From Anastrepha obliqua (Eukaryota; Arthropoda; Insecta; Diptera; Tephritidae): a DNA stretch of 64,000 bases. The notes under the pieces were generated by a model, which was not told the origin of the DNA, did no database searches, and worked only from the letters and a program-made list of their open reading frames with translations. Location: the NCBI RefSeq assembly GCF_027943255.1, contig NC_072897.1, positions 59,978,406-60,042,405 on the forward strand. The letters run 5' to 3'. Position 1 is the stretch's first letter. Every line of letters begins with the position of its first letter. The position numbers and the translations under genes were made by a program. This document shows, piece by piece, positions 1-12,228 of this stretch.

Positions 1-1986
1 TCTGAGACTTAAATACATTAATAGGAGCCTCGCAATGAGGAATCAAATCTGTATTGTCCTCTTTTGCGCTATGTTGGGAATTATTATCTGAAGACGTTAA
101 AACGTTAACTTCAGTTGGTAATCGCGATAGAGCATCGGCCACCGTGTTAGTTTTCCCAGGTTTGTATAATAATTTATAGTTGTATTCCTCTATTCTTGCC
201 TTCCATCGTTTTAGTTTAGCATTGTTATTGCTATTGCTTAAGGCGAAGGTAAGGGGTTGATGGTCAGTTAATATTTTTATTTCCTTAGCACCGGAAAGGT
301 AAGTCCTAAGCTCGTCGAGTGCCCATATAATAGCAAGCATCTCCTTCTCAATCGTTGAGTAATTCTCCTCGGTTTTATTAAGGGATCTGGAGACGTATGT
401 ATCTTATCTTTGCCAATTTCGCCCTGAGAAAGGACAGCTCCAATAGCTACACTGGAAGCATCTGTTGTCAGGATGAAGGCTTTGGTGAAGTCCGGAAATG
501 TAAGGATCTCCTAAGACACAAGTAACTCTTTTAAGTCATTAAAAGATTTCATAGCCTCTTTGTTTAGTGAAATGCTAACTCTTTTCGATTGATTTGCTTT
601 TGTTTGAGCGTAAATGCCTCTTGTTAGGTTTGTAAGGGGCTTAGCAACTTTCGCGAAATCCCTTATAAATCTTCTGTAGTAAGAAGCTAAACCTAGGAAG
701 CTTTTTAGTTCCTTCAAATTTTTGGGTGGCAATATCTTCTTTATGGAGGAAATTTTTTCAGGGTCGGGTAGGATTCCATCCTGTGTGACAACATGCCCTA
801 AAAATTCTACGTGTGTCCTGAGGAATTGCGATTTTTCGTAGTTGACTTTTAGTCCTGATTTTTGAAGTAATTCAAACACAAGTTCTAAATTTTTTATATG
901 TTCTGCCGTATCTTTCCCTACGATGATAATATCATCAATGTAGACGTAACAGCTTTTGCCGATTAAGGGTTTCAGAACATCATTAATCATCCTTTGAAAG
1001 ATTGATGGCGCGTTTCTAAGTCCAAACGGTAGTCTGGTAAACTCGTATTTACCATTGGCCGTTGAAAACGCTGTTTTCTTTATATCCTTTTCCTTCATTT
1101 TGATCTGGTGAAATCCAGATGTTAAATCTAGTGTGGTGAAGTACTTGGATTTGCCTAAACTTGCTAATGTGTTATTTATATCCGGTATGGGATATGTGTC
1201 AGGAATGGTTACTGCATTTAAGCGTTTGAAATCTATAACCACCCTGTACCTTTTTTCCCCAGATGGGCCTGGCTTCTTCGACACTACCCATAAGGGAGAG
1301 TTATAAGGACCTTTCGAAGGCCTAATTATGCCGTCCTTTAGCAACTCTTTTATCTGCTTATCCACCTCTTCTCTAAGATTCGCTGGGTAGGGGTATGATT
1401 TTGTGTAAACGGGTTCCTCTGTTGTTGTTTTAATTTCTGCGCGGACACTCGTGTCAATAGTGCCGCTGTCTGAAACAGGACCAAAAATTTCTGCGTATTT
1501 TCGTTTAATAGTTTCTATATCATTAGTAGCAGTGGTTAAGGTATTTACTTGCCTACCCGTTTTTTCTTGTAATTTAATTTCGGTATCAATTAATCGTAGC
1601 GTATTATTTTTCCTATCAATTATAGCTCCTAAATTTTTTAAGCTGTCGTCCCCTATTATGCCATCGAAAGATTTTAGATTTGGCAGTACGAAAAAGTCGA
1701 GTTTAGTCATAATGCCCAAATTTTTGAAAAATTCACCACTTACTTTGTGGGTTATCAGTACCTGTCCGGCTGCAGATTGCACGGTAAATGGTTTATCTAA
1801 TTTTTTGGAACCTACAGAAATTTTATCAGAAATGAAATTTTTGTTAGCTCCAGTATCAATTAGGAATTTTAAAATTCTATTGTTTTTTATGTGGTAATTT
1901 ATGTAAGGAAGGCTTGATCGGCATCTATCATAAAATTTATTTCCTCGCCATTCTCTTGTTCATCAATTTCTTCGTCTTCTGACTCA
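1..1986 (-). pseudogene. pol: pol: protease, reverse transcriptase, RNase H (partial)
   Basis: The protease site LIDTGA is encoded near 1850-1870. RT follows with LPFGLRNAPSIFQRM and the catalytic YIDD box (near 920-940), then RNase H with TDASS, an ENYSTIEKEMLAIIW-type motif and DALSRLP (near 100-130). Three breaks are visible: a frame change near 1911-1916 upstream of the protease, an in-frame stop at 511-513 between RT and RNase H, and a frame change near 395-405. Integrase would lie beyond base 1. Domain order and residues are seen directly; the family assignment rests on general knowledge of gypsy pol. Confidence 0.9.
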
Positions 1987-1989
1987 ATA

Positions 1990-3004
1990 TTATACCTGTG
2001 ACCTCGTAGCGTGTGCATTGTTTGGTCTGTTTATATAATTTACCTTTTGAGAATGCAATGAGGGATCAACCTCCATTGGGACAGGTGGTTTTGGCTGTGT
2101 AGGCCGTGGAGGTGGTCCTTGTATTTGAGTTTGCCTAGCGTTATTTTGGTTTTTAAAATTATATATTTTATTCCTTTCTCGAACGTTCAATTCGTTTGAT
2201 GAATTTGGTATTGTGGAATAATTGTTTTTTTTTGTAGTTTGCATTGCCGGAACTTTTTGGGTAAATCGAATGATTTCTTAAGTTCATATTTTGAATTTCT
2301 AAGCAGGAAGCATAGGCTTCAGGTAATGTTTCCGGCTTTTGGATTATTAATATCCTCGAAAGCTCACCTTGCACTCCTCTAATGAAAACATCGAGTGCCC
2401 TAGTCCTGTAGCTATCTATCAGAGCGCTTATAGCTTCCTCTGAATGTACCTGAGCCTTAATCTTATTTATTATAAGTGAGAGTTGGTAGTTAATCCTGGC
2501 GTAAAAGTGGTCTACACTAGAATTTCTCTGGCTTAATGTTGTTAGTTCGTATTCTAGAGTTCTGAGATCACGCTTGTCTGCGTAGTGTAAGGAGAGGCAG
2601 GTCTTAATTTTTTCCCAGTCATCGTTAAATATGTTGTAAGAGATTAGGGCTGTATCCGCCGGTCCTCTTATTTTATTCCTAATATGCTGCATTATAGCAC
2701 GAAAGATGGGTCTGGTTCTAACTACCTCGTAATCTTTTAAAATAGATTCTACACTAGAGATCCATGAAATATATTGGATCGGATTTCCGTCAAAGATTTG
2801 CAGATCTTTCACGCAGTCTGGCAACCTCCTCATTTCGTTGAGTTCCACCTCTGTTGCTGGCGCAATAGGTACGGGGTTATTTGTTGAAGGAGGACTAATC
2901 CTATTTTCTAATTCACCTATTCTACTGCTCATAACCCTCATCTGCTCGATTTGCAAATTGAGCGCGCCTGTTAACTGCGTTATTGCATTTTCAATACTTT
3001 CCAT
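1990..3004 (-). pseudogene. gag: gag (capsid-like protein), frameshifted
   Basis: Structural protein of the gypsy-like element. The ATG at 3004 opens MESIENAITQ, followed by a predicted helical capsid region (about residues 60-250). A run of nine T on the plus strand (2225-2233, poly-A in the gene) carries a length change: the frame from 3004 ends at 2168, while an overlapping frame (to 1990) carries the expected C-terminal tail with KPPVPMEVDPS and VNYINR. No CCHC knuckle is present, as in other 17.6/297-like gags. The end of gag overlaps the start of pol in another frame, as expected for programmed -1 frameshifting. The homopolymer change is most simply a mutation. Confidence 0.85.
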
Positions 3005-3536
3005 TTTTATTTTTAATTATTAATTATTAATTTATATATAATTATATATTTAATAATAATTTAGTTGTGGTTTTTTGTATAAAGATAATTTCTTAATAAC
3101 TTACAATAATACGAGGAACAGCGTCACTTTCATTTTGGTCATCACTGGACGTCCTGGTTCTTCCGTTTTCGAAGGCTTATCTCCGTACTCAGGTACAGGT
3201 TGTGTCACGGTAGTAGGCGGCTGCAGGCGGTTGTACAATACTTCAATGCGGTCTCTTGGATATTTGATCCTGATGAATTTTTTGTGGTTTAAGGATTTTA
3301 TTACCAGGAAAAATTTGTATCCTTTCCAAATAAAAATCTTGTAGGATTTATCCGTTTCACGCTTTTTGAAAACTAGGATATTGATAAAGGTTTCGTGGTT
3401 TTAAGGTTTTATTTCACACTCTCTTTTTCTTTGAGCTTAATTAATTACTCAATAAACACTAGAAAATGTTGTATCCTTTTTTGTTTAAAAAATCTTGTAG
3501 GATTTATCCGTTTCACTTTTTTGAAGTTTTAATTTA

Positions 3537-3548
3537 TGTTGGGCGCCA
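3537..3548 (-). other. Primer-binding site
   Basis: The minus strand reads TGGCGCCCAAC immediately inside the LTR end. This matches the tRNA-Lys-type primer site of gypsy-group retrotransposons (established for gypsy itself). It fixes the LTR boundary at 3548. Confidence 0.8.
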
Positions 3549-4070
3549 GTTATCGACTGCAGGCCACGACCATTGAAAATGAATTTTTAGTTTCAACTGA
3601 ACCTGATTACTTTATTTACTGATGTCTTAAATAGTACAAAATTGCTTACTCGCTAATACAATTTTGCTTACTTACTAATACAATTTGCTTACTTACTAAA
3701 TTCTTATTCTGCTACAATTTACAATAAAATTGCTTATTTACTAAATTCTTATTTCTGTAATTCAATATTACTATTATTGTTGTTGTTGTTGCTGGAAGTA
3801 AGTAAATATTGTCGCGATCACTTTCCTTCGCACAAAATGTGATTTTGCTGGTTCTGCATTTTTATGAACAGAGAATATAAGTAAGGTTCTTCACATTTTG
3901 TCGCGATCACTTTCGTTCGCACAAAATGTGATTTTGCTGTTTCTGCATTTTTATGAACAGAGAATATAAGTAAGGTTCTTCACATTTTGTCGCGATCATT
4001 TCCGTTCGCACAAGATGTGATTTTGCTGTTTCTGCATTTTTATGAACAGCGAATATTGACTGTGTTAACT
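3548..4070 (-). repeat. 5' LTR of the gypsy-like element
   Basis: On the plus strand it starts agttatcgac directly after the primer site and ends gtgttaact at 4070, giving the AGTTA/TAACT inverted ends of gypsy-group LTRs (523 bp). It contains three tandem copies of a roughly 80-bp unit (about 3809-4055). Each has ACAAAATGTG facing CACATTTTGT about 19 bases away, so each could fold as a small hairpin or act as a protein-binding array. The other LTR is outside the window, so the boundaries are not confirmed by pairwise comparison. Confidence 0.8.
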
Positions 4071-4329
4071 TACATATGTATGCAGCACTATATTTATTAA
4101 AGACGCAATTGAACTAAGTGGTCCCATATAGGTATATATGCTAAAAAGTTTCTTTCAATTTTTCTCTTATTTATTTTAAATTTCAAAGTTTTATTATATC
4201 TTTAAAATGCATGCAAGTACATATATTATTCCCTATGATATAATGGAAATTGAAAAAAATTTCGTTTGCCAAAAGAACAACTAAAGCATATTCAAATGCC
4301 GTCGGCAATTTGATTTCACACAGAAGCCA

Positions 4330-4505
4330 AAATATGTGCAGAGCCAATGTACTTATCCAGAATCCACTATAATCAGCTCTCTTAAGAACTTCCCCGCTGT
4401 AAAGTTGGGACAGGTGAAAAAGTCTTCGCGTTACACTTCATTTTTGACAATTCACACTACTCGTAGCCCTTGTGACTTCTCTATACAATAACGTTCTCTG
4501 TGTTG
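4330..4505 (+). repeat. Dispersed repeat, inverted relative of 33965-34145
   Basis: This stretch, including cagctctcttaagaacttc and gaaaaagtcttcgcg, matches the reverse complement of 34145 to 33965 with scattered differences. At the other site it lies just upstream of an ATG for an unassigned minus-strand frame (33938), so it may be the 5' leader or promoter of an unnamed element. Here the coding part is absent and the Tc1-like element follows. The flanks 4071-4329 show nothing else I can name. Confidence 0.55.
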
Positions 4506-4527
4506 TTTATTCAATAAAACTTATGTA

Positions 4528-4790
4528 CAGTTTGTCAAGAATATCTTTGCATAGTGAAGAAAAATTTTAAATTTAACTTTGACCGAGAATTCCAACAACA
4601 AATAAAAAAGCAAACAAACAATTTATACGCACATTCCATTACTATACTTGTCTACGACTATTAGGCGCCAACAGTTATTAAATAAACACACACATTACAA
4701 AAACTACAACAAAAAAAGATATTTACTCTATTTAAAAAGTGTCAAAAAAATCTTTGCATAACTGACGAAAACAACAAAAAATGCAGTTAT
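4528..4790 (+). repeat. Left inverted terminal repeat of Tc1-like element
   Basis: Contains cgagaattccaacaacaaat, ttaggcgccaacagttatta and gtcaaaaaaatctttgcata, each present in reverse complement in 14810-15030. An outer and an inner copy of the gtcaa...tctttgcata motif form direct repeats inside the ITR. Confidence 0.88.
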
Positions 4791-4924
4791 GTTCCGCAAA
4801 CTTCATTCATTTGGGTTTTTTGTGCAAATGGTATGGAATGTGAAAGGTGTAAGAAATTATTTAGTTATAAAGTGATTGTCTTCACTGCTACAAGTGATCT
4901 CAGATTTGAATAAAAAAAATCCCA

Positions 4925-5404
4925 GGAAAACGAGTTTCAAAAAATATTATTCAATTAGTGTATTTCAATCACTACAAAGGCAAATCAGCCAGAGAAATCG
5001 CCGATATGTTCTCCCACAAAATTAGGACTGTAAATAATAAATAAACCGTGCTGAAAATGAAGAAAGACTCGAGTTGAAAGGATCTACAGGCAGACCAAAA
5101 AAAGTGTCGCAGCGAATTGAACGTAAAATTATTAAAACTATTTATAATAGTCCGCAAAGCAGTACAAGAGGATTAGCTCTTCACGTGGAAGGAAAAATAC
5201 TACAGGTTAAGAGTCTCTCATGAAACTGTTCGAAAAGTGTTGCAAAAACACAAATATTCCTCAAGAGTGGCTAGGAAAAAACCCCTGTTATCAGCACAAA
5301 ACGTTGATAAAAGATTGCGATTTGCCACCGAGCACATATTACTTCCCACAGAGTACTGGGATGACGTTATTTTCTCAGATGAGACGAAAATGATGCTCTC
5401 CTAC
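4925..5404 (+). pseudogene. Tc1-like transposase, N-terminal half
   Basis: Frames in this stretch encode a helix-turn-helix region (KSAREIADMF), the GRPKK linker characteristic of Tc1 DNA-binding domains, then ARKKPLLS and the first catalytic aspartate in DVIFSDETK. At least two frame changes (near 5038 and 5195) and stops interrupt it. Coding stops matching at about 5404 where the LOA-type LINE begins, and the protein resumes at 14238 with DGPQRVWRKP. Family features match S/Minos-type Tc1 transposases of about 340 residues. Confidence 0.85.
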
Positions 5405-8400
5405 CATGGTGAATTTATCTGCAGCTTAGCAAAGCGTCTACGGCTCTCTTGTGCCGCAGGCATGCAAAACTGCAAACAAACCCACACATAATACTAATAC
5501 AAGAACCATGGGTATGTCACAAGCGTATCTGTGGTCTAGGTGCTATGTCGTGAGGACAAATACTTCATTGTGAAGGGAATGTGAGATCGCGAGCTTGTAT
5601 TATCATGCCGAGGTTGATCGAACACACGATGTTAAAAGAGCTATGCTCCGGAGATATCGTTGTTGCAAAGATAAAGTACTTGAAGAGCGGGAACCGTTTC
5701 GAAGCTACCATAGTCTCGGCCTACCTACCCTACGACTCTTTGCAGCCACCTCCTTCGAGGGAGCTAAGATAAGTGGTCAAGTATGCAGAATCCAATAATC
5801 TGGGGCTAATAGTGGGTTGTGATGCAAATTCACAGAACATTATGTGGGGAAGCAGCAAACGCAACCCCAGAGGTCTCAAGTTACTGGATTTTATCCTGTC
5901 ATCCGATTTGGTCATTCAAAACACTGGGAGCAAACCAACTTTTGTGATCAGAAGGGGACGAGAGGTAATTGATTTAACACTTACCAATAGGTCAGTTGGA
6001 AAACAAATCAACCGATGGCGAGTTTTGGAAGAGGACTCTCTTTCTGATCATCGTCTTATCGAATTTCGACTAGGAATTGACACAATATCAATACCTTCCG
6101 GTAGGAATCCTCGAAATGTGGACTGGGACTGGTATGGTGAGCTTGTAACAGAGCGATTACCAAACTGAAAAAACTCAAGTCAGTGGGAATGATTGATGAT
6201 GCTACTAAGGAATTAGAAGGTACTTTAATCAATTGCTTTGAGGAACTGTGCCCACTCAGGCAAAGTAGAAAGGGGAAAACGGTTCCTTGGGGGAACGCTG
6301 AACTATCGAAGCTTCGTGTGTGCTCCAGAAAACTTCTTAAGAAGGCCTTAAAGACCCAAACAGAAAAGGACTGGGCTAATCATCGACTTATACAGAGAAA
6401 ATATAAGAAAAACGTACGGAAAGCCAAACTTGAATCCCATAGAAATTTCTGCAGTAACGTCGAAGAAATAGGGGAAACAGCGAGGCTTTGTAAGGTCCTT
6501 CATCTAGACCGCTCAGTAAGGCTGGATTCGCTTCGAAAACCTGATGGTTCATACACCCTTTCCAACTCAGAAACCATTTTCCGGGTAGTAGAACTCTCTC
6601 TGAAGAAGAGAGTGGCATGAACAATAACGGTAGCAACGGTGGAACCTCTAGGTACAGCTGGTATGGTATTGCTAGCCGGATAGTGACAAAAGAATCGATA
6701 AGGTTTTCCTTGTCTTCCTTTGAGAACTTTAAGTCTCCTGGACCTGACGGAATATATCCAGCAATGTTTAAAAAAGGAGGAGACAGGCTGAGTGAGGCCC
6801 TGAAAAGGATCTTCACAGCCTGTCTTGCCATTGATTATGCACCATCCCAATGACGACGCGTAAGAGTAGTACTTATTCCGAAACCAGGAAAAGGCGAATA
6901 TTCCCTAGCAAAAAGTTTTAGACCAATCAGTTTGACATCGTTCATGTTGAAAAGTCTGGAACGAGTGGTGGAGAAACATATTCGAGTGGGGGTATTGCCG
7001 AGAAGTCCACTTAGTAGAAATCGACACTCTTACCAGAGTGGAAAATCATGTGAATCAGCCTTACACGATCTTGTTAGCAAGATTGAAGCCGGGCTGGAAG
7101 CTGACGAATACACAATGGGCGTGTTCGTGAACATTGAGGAGGCTTTTGATAATGCCACTTTCGGCTCGATATCTTCTTCACCGAACGACACGGAGTTAAT
7201 CAAGCCATATTAAAATGGATATATTCCATGCTCTCTGAGAGGCTGTTAACCGCTGGTGGGAGCAGTGGCGAACAAGTCACAGTCAGGGCCAAGCAAGGAT
7301 GCCCCCAAGGGGGTGTTCTTTCTCCGCTGCTGTGGTGCTTCCTCGTAGACTCTCTATTAGTGGAGATGCAGGAACTCGATTTTCACGTCCAAGCATATGC
7401 GGACGACGTCTGTGCGCTAACATCGGATAAATCCTTAAGGAGGCTTTGCACGAAAGTGCAGAGGACTCTTGACAAAATCGATGACTGGTGCATGAGACAA
7501 GGTCTTTCCGTTAATCCGAACAAAACAACCATAGTCTTGTTTAGGAGAAAACGGAAATTGGACGGACTCAGTTTTCCAACACTGAAAGGTGTGAAACTTG
7601 GTCTTTCCCACGAAGTTAAATATCTAGGAGTAATCTTGGATAAGAAGCTGACTTGGGAGACACACGTTTCACTGAAGGTGAATCGAGCATTGAAGATTTT
7701 TCAGCAATGCCGTAGAGTCTTTGGTAAAACCTGGGGTCTGAAACCTGCTGTGGTCTTATGGATATACACGGATATATACGTCTGGTGGCGACGGAGCATG
7801 GTTAAGTCCATAATCCGGGAAATATACAGGCTACAAAGAAGTGTTAGTTTATGCATCACTGGTGCCATGAGTACAACCTCTGGTGATGCCCTAAATGCTT
7901 TGCTTGATTTGCTCCCCCTGGAACTTAAGATACAACCGGAAGCAATAAAAGCAGTGTGTAGACTCCATAAATATGGTTTCTGGCACGAAGATGGAGCTTC
8001 GGGACACAGAGAAATCTTTAAGTTGCTGTCGGAGCAGTATCCACTGTTTTTGGCACCTAAAGACGACCTGATACCCACAGTTTCATTTGGAAGGAAATTT
8101 GATGTCATATTTCCATTGCGTGAGCAATGGAGCAATCCAGAATGCATGCAGGGAGGTTTAACGGATATTTTCTTTACCGATGGGTGCAAGAATGAAATAG
8201 GGTCTGGAGCCGGAAGGTATTTAAACGATAGTAATAAGTATCACTATGCTATGGGGGAAACGGCAACTGTTTTCCAAACAAAAGTTTTTGCCATCCTGAA
8301 AGTAGCCGAATGGATAATCGAGAGGAGATGGAGCGGAAAACAGATTGGAGTTTTCAGTGACAGTCAGGCTGCACTGAAGGCCCTGGAGAACGCGAAGCAT

Positions 8401-8724
8401 ACCTCAAAGATTTCTCAAGAATGTAAGAAGAAGCTCAATTCTGTCGCAAGGCAAAACAGGCTTGTACTTATGTAGGTTCCAGGACACTCCGGTGTTCAAG
8501 GAAACAAAATTGCCGACGAATTGGCCAACAGTGGATCAGCGGTGCCCACACAGGGGCCAGAGCCAATAATCGAAATCAGTTCCGTAGGAATCATGAATTG
8601 GATCACCGATTATGTAGCGAATCTGCATATAGAGCGATGGTCCGGTCTGGAACGCTGCAGAACTGCAAAGTGTTTTGTGACAAGTCCGAACAGAAAACTG
8701 TCAAACTTTCTATAATACGAAAAC
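5405..8724 (+). pseudogene. LINE ORF2: endonuclease-RT-RNase H, degenerate
   Basis: Domains in order: endonuclease start (ILIQEPWV near 5490-5515), GCDANSQNIMWGSS (about 5818) and SLSDHRLIEF (about 6040). RT follows with FKSPGPDGIYP (about 6730), QGGVLSPLLW (about 7300) and the catalytic AYADDV (about 7396). RNase H has FFTDGCKNE (about 8170), FSDSQAALKAL (about 8355) and VPGHSGVQGNKIADELA (about 8475). Many frame changes and an internal loss around YTDIYVWWRR (about 7770) make it non-coding. At about 8724 it is interrupted by the (TTGG)n end of the minus-strand LINE; its coding sequence continues at 13829. Confidence 0.87.
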
Positions 8725-8742
8725 TTGGTTGGTTGGTTGGTT
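8725..8742 (-). repeat. (AACC)n 3' tail of the LINE
   Basis: Four and a half copies of TTGG on plus, AACC on the element's strand. The same kind of tail ends the LINE fragment at 27134-27151, so tetranucleotide tails rather than poly-A seem characteristic of these LOA-type elements. Confidence 0.8.
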
Positions 8743-8837
8743 AGAGTGGTGATTCATCCAGAATCCAACTAGCGCTTCTGCACCATTTTGTTGCCACATC
8801 CTCGTTACCAATTTTTTAACAGTTATTTACAGCAGGA

Positions 8838-11800
8838 CTATATCCAGTCTGTGCGGTTTAGGAACCTTATTAGGTTGTTGACGTCTAAGCCAGACAGCTG
8901 CTCGAGACTCTCGAACAGCGGTTTGCCCAGGGTTAACATTCTGTCCTTCCATAGGGCAGGGCATTCACAGAGAAAATGGAAGATTGTTTCTTTTTTCTCT
9001 GTTTGTTTACAACTATGACAGTATGTGTTGTTTGGGATGCCCATTTTGGCGGCTTGTTCTCCGATAGACCAGAAGCCAGTTATGACTGCCGTAAGTCTAG
9101 CCAGTTCATCAGCTTTTTCGTTACCTTCTATGTTCCGGTGTCCCGGGACCCAAATTAAGGTTACTCTATGGTTTTCACTCAAGTTGGTGAGGCTATTCCT
9201 ACTTTTCTCCACCACTTTAGAGGTTGTTATAGTCGCGTCCAGCGCCTGGATTGCAGCTTGGCTATCCGAAAGAATAGCGATATTGCCCTTAAAAGAGAAA
9301 TCTGCGATTAGTAACCTACAGGCTTCCCCAATTGTCAGTACTTCCGCTTGGAAGACGCTACTGGTATTAGGGAGACGCACAGATTTTTCAATTCCAAGTC
9401 TCTGCGAATATATACCAGCTCCGACACCACAATCCATTTTACTGCCATCTGTATAGACTGTGGTATCGAAGTTGTTTAGAGAGAATCCCTTATTCCATTC
9501 TTTTTTAGATGGAAAGAGTGAGGCAAAGTTCCTATTGAACGTTACCATCGGGACGATGTAGTCAGTCCTCACCGAGGTTAACTGAGTTTGTCGCAATAAT
9601 AGACTAGCGTGACCATAAGTTTTTTCTTTCCAGCGACGCGCTTCATTTAACCTAAATGCACTCATGGTTGCCGTCTTCTTTATATGGAGGTCTATTGGAA
9701 TAACGTGTGTCAGTGCATTGAGAGCCTCTCTAGGACATGATCTGATTGCGCCGACCGTTATTGCACAGGCTGATCTTTGTATTCTGCCGAGTAATTTGGT
9801 ATTGTACTCTCTCTCTAGAGCTTTCCACCAAACTACCGAGGCATACGTTAAAATTGGTCGTATAACCGCCTTATACAGCCATAATGTATGCTTAGGTTGA
9901 AGACCCCATCTTCTTCCAAGCATACGTTTGCAGGCATATAAAGCAATTTCTGCTTTCCTTACCCGTTCTTCGACGTTTAACTTCCAGCTAAGTTTGGAGT
10001 CCAGAATTACTCCTAAGTACTTTGCACTGGTTGATAGTGACAGAGTTTGTCCGTTGATATTTGGTAGGGTGAAAGTTGGTACCTTGTATCTGGTGGTAAA
10101 AAGCATAAGTTCTGTTTTACGCGGGTTTAAACTTAGCCCACATCCTGTGGTCTAAGAGTTAAGCTCGCCTAACGCCCTTTGGATGATCCCACTGATCGTA
10201 TTTGGACACAGTCCTGACACCATTAGCACCACATCATCAGCGTACGCCACCACTTTTACCCCACCTCCGTTAAGTTTTATTAAGATTTTGCTGATCACAC
10301 ATAGCCAAAGAAGTGGAGATAATACTCCCCCTTGTGGAGTGCCCCCGTGGACCTTCTTGGTTATGTTGATATTACCCATATTAGCTTTGATGATCCTCGT
10401 TTCTAGCATGGAGATGACCCAGTTACTAATGCAACTGTCCACCTCCAGGTCTACCAACGCCCGTTGGATGGCATCTGTGCTAACATTGTTAAAGGCGCCC
10501 TCGATATCCAAGAATGCCGCCATGGTATAATGTTTGCTCTCTAGAGAGCCCTCTATTGTTCCGATAACCTCGTGAAGAGCCGTCTCCGTAGATTTGCCTT
10601 TACGGTATGCGTGTTGCGCAGTTGATATACCAGAGCTCTCCAAAGAGCTTCTGAGGTGCGTATCCAAAAGTCTTTCAAAAGTTTTTAACAGGAAAGACGA
10701 AAGGCTGATTGGCCTGAAGTCTTTCGCTGATTCATGTCCTCTTCTACCTACTTTTGGTATGAAGACGACCTTGACTAGTTTCCAGCTATCTGGAATATGG
10801 CCTAAGTTTAAACACGCTTTAAAAATTTCCTCTAGCCATGGTAGGATACAGTCCAAGGTTTCCTGTAATATCTTTGGAATAATCCCATCTGGCCCCGGAG
10901 ATTTAAAGGGTGAGAAAGATTTGATTGCCCATGCAACTTTTTCTTTGGTAATAATCTCATTTGCAAGATGCTGTGGATTATATTGGCTCCGCCTAATGTT
11001 TCCCCTCTCACTTTCGTAAGCGCTGCATCCCGGAAAATGTGTGTTTACCAGAAGCTCTAGCGATTCCTCTGCTGTAGCAGTACAAGTTCCATCAGGTTTC
11101 TTGACCCAAGAAGCCATTGAGTGGTCTTTGGAAAGAACACGGCTGAGCCTAGCAGAATCCCTGGTGGATTCGATTGACGAACAAAATTCCCTCCAGCTCT
11201 CTTTTTTGGCGGCCCTGATTGCCTTTTTGTACTGTCTCCGACTTTCTCTGTACAATTCCCAATTTCCCGTCGCGTAGTTGAGGTTAAACGTTGATCTAGA
11301 TTTTTCCCTTAGTTTTAAGAGCTCACTGCTCCACCAAGGAGGGTGAGTTTTTTTGCTAAATTTTATGGGGCAGGCCGTTTGTAGGCCCTACTAAATGCCT
11401 TTTCCAGTGTTATGACCCTACTCTCAAGGTTTTCCGTGAGAGTGATTTGAGGGATAGGAAACTCTCCTAACCTCTTGTTTACTGCATTTTTGAACCTCTT
11501 CCAGTTGGTTCTTAAAGGATTTCGATACGGTAGGGGTGGATCTACCTTAAGATCCAAATCGTAGAGGATCCAACTATGATCAGAAAAGGACCTTTTATTG
11601 GATACCCTCCAATTATCTACCCTTACTGAGCTATTCTCAGACAGTAGAGTAACATCAATCACTTCCTCCCATCCTCTGAAGTACTCCGTACTAGGAAAGG
11701 TGAAAGTGGGAGTGTTACCCCTATTACATACCGATAAGTTAGTATTAATAATAAAATTATATAAAAACTCACCTCGGTCGTTTGTCTCAGAGCTTCCCCA

Positions 11801-12226
11801 CAACGCATGCCTCGCATTGGCGTCGCATCCGACTAGCAGGGTTTTGTTTCTGGTTCCTTCAAGCACAAGCCCACAAGCCTCCTCGGGCGGTGCTGGCCGA
11901 TCATGTGCCATGTAGATGGATGCAAGTGTGATGCTGACACCGTCAGCAGTTTCCACCTCAACGGCCGTCACATCCTGTGAACTGTATGATGGGATTCAAA
12001 ATATGTTTAAGTGTTTTTTGGCTACAATACATGATCTAGAATTACCTTGAGTACGCTTATAGTACAGATTGTAGTTTCTTCCAGGGAACCCCTTCACCTC
12101 GTTGCTCCGCACCCAGGGTTCCTGGATTAAGGCTATGTCAACGTTCTCCTCCCCTAGGAGAACGATTAGGTTGTCCGTTGCAGTTTGTGAATGCTGCAGG
12201 TTAATTTGGACAACCCTTAAAACCAT
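8838..12226 (-). pseudogene. LINE ORF2: endonuclease, RT, RNase H, zinc finger
   Basis: The endonuclease begins MVLRVVQINLQHSQTA at 12226, with IQEPWV, GCDANARHALWGSS and SFSDHSWI. RT has FKSPGPDGIIPK, GGVLSPLLWL and catalytic AYADDVVLM (about 10240). RNase H has YTDGSKMDCGVGAG, ILSDSQAAIQAL and IWVPGHRNIEGNEKADELA. The tail zinc finger is C-x2-C...H-x4-C (CHSC...HFLCEC). Breaks: stop at 11996-11998, a one-base frame change near 11374-11384, and a stop (TAG) at 10152-10154. The flanking reading frames agree across both stops. About 1,125 codons is a normal ORF2 length. Neighbouring ORF1 and the leader make this the most complete LINE of its kind here. Confidence 0.9.
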
Positions 12227-12228
12227 TT

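Larger units (their letters stand above)
1..4070 (-). mobile_element. Ty3/gypsy LTR retrotransposon, 3' part outside window
   Basis: Read on the minus strand, the order is 5' LTR (4070 to 3548), primer-binding site, leader, gag (3004 to 1990), then protease, reverse transcriptase and RNase H running off the window at base 1. The LTR ends are AGTTA/TAACT type and the primer site is TGGCGCC-type, both typical of the gypsy/17.6/297 group. Gag ends in a proline-rich segment followed by VDPS and VNYINR motifs rather than a zinc knuckle, also typical of that group. Several frame breaks make this copy non-functional. Integrase, any env and the 3' LTR lie outside the window. Confidence 0.9.
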
